Shown: positions 15,315-17,880 of the stretch, in pieces | Layout of the letters: every line of letters starts with the position of its first letter | Numbering within the stretch: position 1 is the stretch's first letter | Source of the DNA: CAYMFD01 sp964389475 | GTDB lineage: Bacteria > Bacteroidota > Bacteroidia > Chitinophagales > Saprospiraceae | Direction of reading: 5' to 3' | NCBI GenBank assembly: GCA_964389475.1 | Contig: CAYMFD010000082.1 | Span: forward strand, 1-17,880 | DNA: 17,880 bases | Notes under the pieces: model-generated | What the model was told of the DNA's origin: nothing | Databases searched by the model: none | Seen by the model: the letters and a program-made list of their open reading frames with translations, nothing else | Position numbers and translations under genes: made by a program

Positions 15315-15563
15315 ATGACCTTACAATGCGATTTTTGTCAAAAAGTAATCGAAGATGGTGACCCATACAAGAGTCTCAATCTACATCGCGAGCGGAAGCA
15401 TGGTAATACGATCACAGTCGATTATGCAGAGGTCATACTCGTGACATGTATCTCTTGTGGGAGTAATATGCAGCGTCTTAAAGTGGCTAGGGTACTAGAG
15501 GATGATACAGGCGAAAAAGCACGATTGATGGGCGAACTCTTTGTACCGTCGGAGTCACGGTAA
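15315..15563 (+). CDS. Small Cys/His (zinc-finger-like) hypothetical protein
   Basis: An 82-residue protein with an evident metal-site pattern: C5-X2-C8, H24-X4-H29 and C45-X2-C48. The first four could form a C2H2-type finger (the LHRERKH helix is finger-like), or the two CxxC pairs could form a zinc ribbon. The remainder is hydrophilic with an acidic/basic C-terminus and no signal peptide, so it is cytoplasmic. I recognise no family. It lies 176 bp after res on the same strand and could be an accessory DNA- or RNA-binding protein, or an unrelated flanking gene. Confidence 0.6.
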   Translation: MTLQCDFCQKVIEDGDPYKSLNLHRERKHGNTITVDYAEVILVTCISCGSNMQRLKVARVLEDDTGEKARLMGELFVPSESR

Positions 15564-15636
15564 GGGGGGTTGTCTATATTTTTCACGTTGATCTAGATGT
15601 TGCCTGTAGGTACCTAAAGCGTCAACTCTATGTTAG

Positions 15637-15666
15637 CGCTGCTGCGGTTCTACCCGCAGAACGACA
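15637..15666. repeat. Hairpin repeat, copy 1
   Basis: The core CTGCGGTTCTACCCGCAG (15642-15659) forms a 6-bp GC-rich stem with a 6-nt loop. A 23-nt stretch (15637-15659) is identical to copy 2, then CGACA recurs after two variable bases. No T-run follows. Confidence 0.75.
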
Positions 15667-15769
15667 AATATTTCAGGTTTAAGACATTAGCTTTCAGCTA
15701 GGCGGACTGGGCTTGACATGTCGGATCTCAGGGCGACGATTGTGTACATACAGGAGGCTGTAAGTGTGC

Positions 15770-15799
15770 CGCTGCTGCGGTTCTACCCGCAGTGCGACA
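15770..15799. repeat. Hairpin repeat, copy 2
   Basis: Second copy of the same hairpin, with start points 133 bp apart and in the same orientation. Identity covers the stem-loop and 5 nt on its left, plus CGACA on the right, while surrounding sequence differs, so it is a discrete short element and not part of a longer duplication. It resembles REP-type interspersed repeats in form. Confidence 0.75.
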
Positions 15800-15912
15800 C
15801 TTTAACATCTACAGTTATACCATTTCTGACTTAACTTTTCGCACTCTAGCTTGGTATAATCCCGATACATATTTAGAGACGCTAACTCAATTAGTGTCAT
15901 CTTAAATAGTAA

Positions 15913-17880
15913 TCGGTATTCAAAGGTACGCTAGCTATTCGCGACAATGATAATTTACGGAGTATCGCTGGCTTGTCCAATGTGGTAGAGATCGAACGTG
16001 ATCTAGCTTTCTCGGGAAATGCTGTCTTGACTAATCTTGAAGGCTTGTCGAGTCTTACTCGTATCGGTGCATTGCTGGAGATTTCGTCTACAGAGGCATT
16101 AACCAGTCTTAATGGGCTGTCAGCGCTTACCAGTGTGGGTGCTGTCCGTATTGCTGATAACGAAGTACTAGTCAGTGTGGACGGCCTGCCTAATCTGCGG
16201 CTCGTCGAAAGCTACTTCGAGATTGAAGATAATCCTCTATTGGGGGACTGTGATGGCTTCGCTGGCCTGGAGCAGATCCTGTCTAATATGTCTATCGTTA
16301 GTAATCCGTCGCTGCTTAATGTTGATGGATTTAGCAACCTCGACTCAGCAGGGTTTAGTATTACGATCAGTGATAACGCCTCTCTGCTAAGTATCGACGG
16401 TCTATCTGGCATCACTCACGCCGGTAGTATTAGTATCGTTCGTAATCCTTTACTAGCGTCAGTCAGCATGCGGAGTCTAAGGAGAGTGAGTAGTTTTTTT
16501 AAGTATCCAGTACAATGCTGGACTTCAAAATATTGATGGTCTGTCTGAACTCGTACGTGGTGGTATTAGTCTGAGTATCATCGGCAATAGTCAGTTAACG
16601 GATGTAGATGGACTGGTTAAGCTGAGTGACGTGACTGATCTGCGGATCGCAGAAAACCCGTCCCTCCGTGATGTAGATGGTCTATCTGCCATTGTGAGGG
16701 CAGAGTCATTGTGATAACAGATAATGACAGGCTGAGAAATATAGATGGCCTGTCAAACCTAGTTTTCGCCGGACAGCGACTGAGCATTAGCAATAACCAG
16801 AACTTATCTGATTGCTGTGGGATTCAAGATCTGCTAGCAGTGGGCCTGGGACCATCGTTTGTTAGAGTCAATGCCAATCGCATAGGCTGTAACTCCAATA
16901 GAGAGATTGTAGAAACGCCATGGGAGTTAGATTTCGTAAGCGTAGTAGTCCCTCCATGCGTAGATGTCGATAATGGCGAGATTCAGGTGTTTGCTACGGT
17001 ATTTGATACTGGTCCTCTGCGCTACTCATGGCTCAGAGACGAAGACGGTATGACAGGTAGTGGTAGCAGTCAGTCAGATAACTTCTCGATAAGTATGCTC
17101 GGCGTCGGCACCTTATAATATAACCCTGAGCAACCCGCGTCAAGATAATGCGATCCAGAACGGTATTGTGTTGTCTGCGGCAGATGGACAAGTATTGGAG
17201 ATTGCTGGTCTCACTACAGTCAATAGTGCGAATGGTCTGCCTACGGGAAGTATAACGGTGTCTATAGCCGGTGGTCAACCGCCATATGCATACACATGGT
17301 CGGGAGTCGCTAGTGGCAGTGTGTCTCAAGTGCAAGATGACGTCTACCAAATACCTTTTTTACGGTACGGCGAGTACCTCATAAGTGTCGAGGATAGTGC
17401 AGGTGCATCGATAGCAATGGCGGTTACACGCTTAGACGATGAGGTGCCTGTGATAACGTGTGATGTGCCCATGGACATCGTCATACTCAATGACGTCTCT
17501 GGCTCTGTAAGCGCTAATGAATACAGTGGCTCCAAGCAATTCTTCACTGATTTTCTGCGACTATCTAACATAGGTACAGCCTCTGATCAATCTCGTGCCG
17601 CCATAGTAGAGTGGTCATTTCGCAGTGAACAAGCTGTCAGGATCCCAATGACTGGAGAATTGGCCGATATCGAGGCCTACCTTGATAGCAATCGAGCATT
17701 TGCAGGCGGCACGGCACCACACGAAGCGCTAGCTTTCGGTGAGGCATACCTCAGATCTATTGCTAGACCAGATGTAGAAAGGGTATTGGTATTGTGTACA
17801 GATGGAAGCAGAGGTCAAGTCTCCTCTTCAGATTCGTAAGCTCAGAAAGTACTATGCGGGCAGATGCAGATCCATCACAA
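15913..17880 (+). pseudogene. LRR / SprB-repeat / vWA surface protein, multiply frameshifted, runs off the window
   Basis: A large secreted adhesin-like protein readable only by changing frame. Frame 1 (15913-~16500) holds leucine-rich repeats of about 24 residues (x-L-x-S-I-D-G-L-S-x-L), with no start codon or signal peptide upstream. At the T7 run 16494-16500 the repeats move to the next frame, which stays open until TGA 16712-16714. They then resume in the frame opened at 16711, closing with a Cys-containing cap (LSDCCGIQDLL, then IGCNSN). A PKD/SprB-like domain follows and is cut by TAA 17116-17118. It continues one frame over from 17114 (YNITLSNP), then a clear SprB repeat (GGQPPYAYTW, GEYLISVEDSAG) and a von Willebrand A domain with a MIDAS-type DVSGS (IVILNDVSGSVS). 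The vWA is broken by TAA 17837-17839 before its expected end. This is either a decayed gene, a phase-variable gene, or a sequence with indel errors. It is unrelated to the R-M genes. Confidence 0.8.

Larger units (their letters stand above)
15564..15912. other. Intergenic region with two hairpin repeats
   Basis: About 350 bp without a gene. It contains two copies of a hairpin repeat (15637-15666 and 15770-15799) and then AT-rich sequence leading into the decayed surface-protein gene. I looked for the missing N-terminus (signal peptide) of that gene and did not find it in any frame. Confidence 0.5.

Noticed and set aside
15637..15799. CRISPR array from the repeated hairpins
   Set aside because: Only two copies, a spacing of about 100 bp, and no cas genes.
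1..17880. tRNA, rRNA or known riboswitch
   Set aside because: I saw no cloverleaf, rRNA-like or recognisable riboswitch core in the non-coding stretches by eye; a covariance-model scan was not possible.

Overview
The window most likely comes from a member of the Bacteroidota, possibly a Saprospiraceae-like organism. The supporting signs are SprB-type adhesin repeats and a leucine-rich-repeat surface protein at the right end, the absence of Shine-Dalgarno sequences before the starts, and R-M and helicase proteins that resemble Bacteroidota families. The assignment is inferred from protein character, not from a marker gene. The window contains one scaffold gap of 100 N (4862-4961).

Layout. 1-1353 holds one leftward hypothetical secreted protein (234-908) and two stretches with little recognisable content. 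1354-15138 is one long rightward defence island. It opens with a tightly coupled trio: an SNF2-like helicase, a DUF4391 protein and an HhH-GPD/[4Fe-4S] DNA glycosylase, joined by two ATGA stop/start overlaps. A beta-class type III DNA methyltransferase (mod) follows. A DarT/DarG toxin-antitoxin pair starts 2 nt after the mod stop. Next is a roughly 550-bp degraded stretch, then a two-gene ATPase plus PIN-nuclease module, and finally the type III restriction subunit (res). After res come a small Cys/His protein (15315-15563), a non-coding stretch with two copies of a hairpin repeat, and a badly frameshifted LRR/SprB/vWA surface protein that runs off the right edge.

How the genes may work together. 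Helicase-DUF4391-Mod-Res matches a recurrent type III-like modification/restriction cassette. Three things look added to it. The first is a base-excision-type glycosylase translationally coupled to DUF4391. The second is DarTG (an ADP-ribosyltransferase of DNA and its macrodomain reverser) placed between mod and res. The third is a PARIS-like ATPase/nuclease pair placed directly before res. The last insertion left a scar: the first 10 codons of res are still present at 10159-10188, about 2 kb upstream of the intact res start, and end in a stop codon.

Signs of active evolution are plentiful. The target-recognition region of mod has much lower GC than its flanks. darT carries an in-frame TAG just before its normal C-terminal strand. 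A small ORF after darG is frameshifted. The downstream surface gene has several frame breaks, one of them at a T7 run. Each of these could be partly assembly error; the gap at 4862-4961 shows the assembly is imperfect here.
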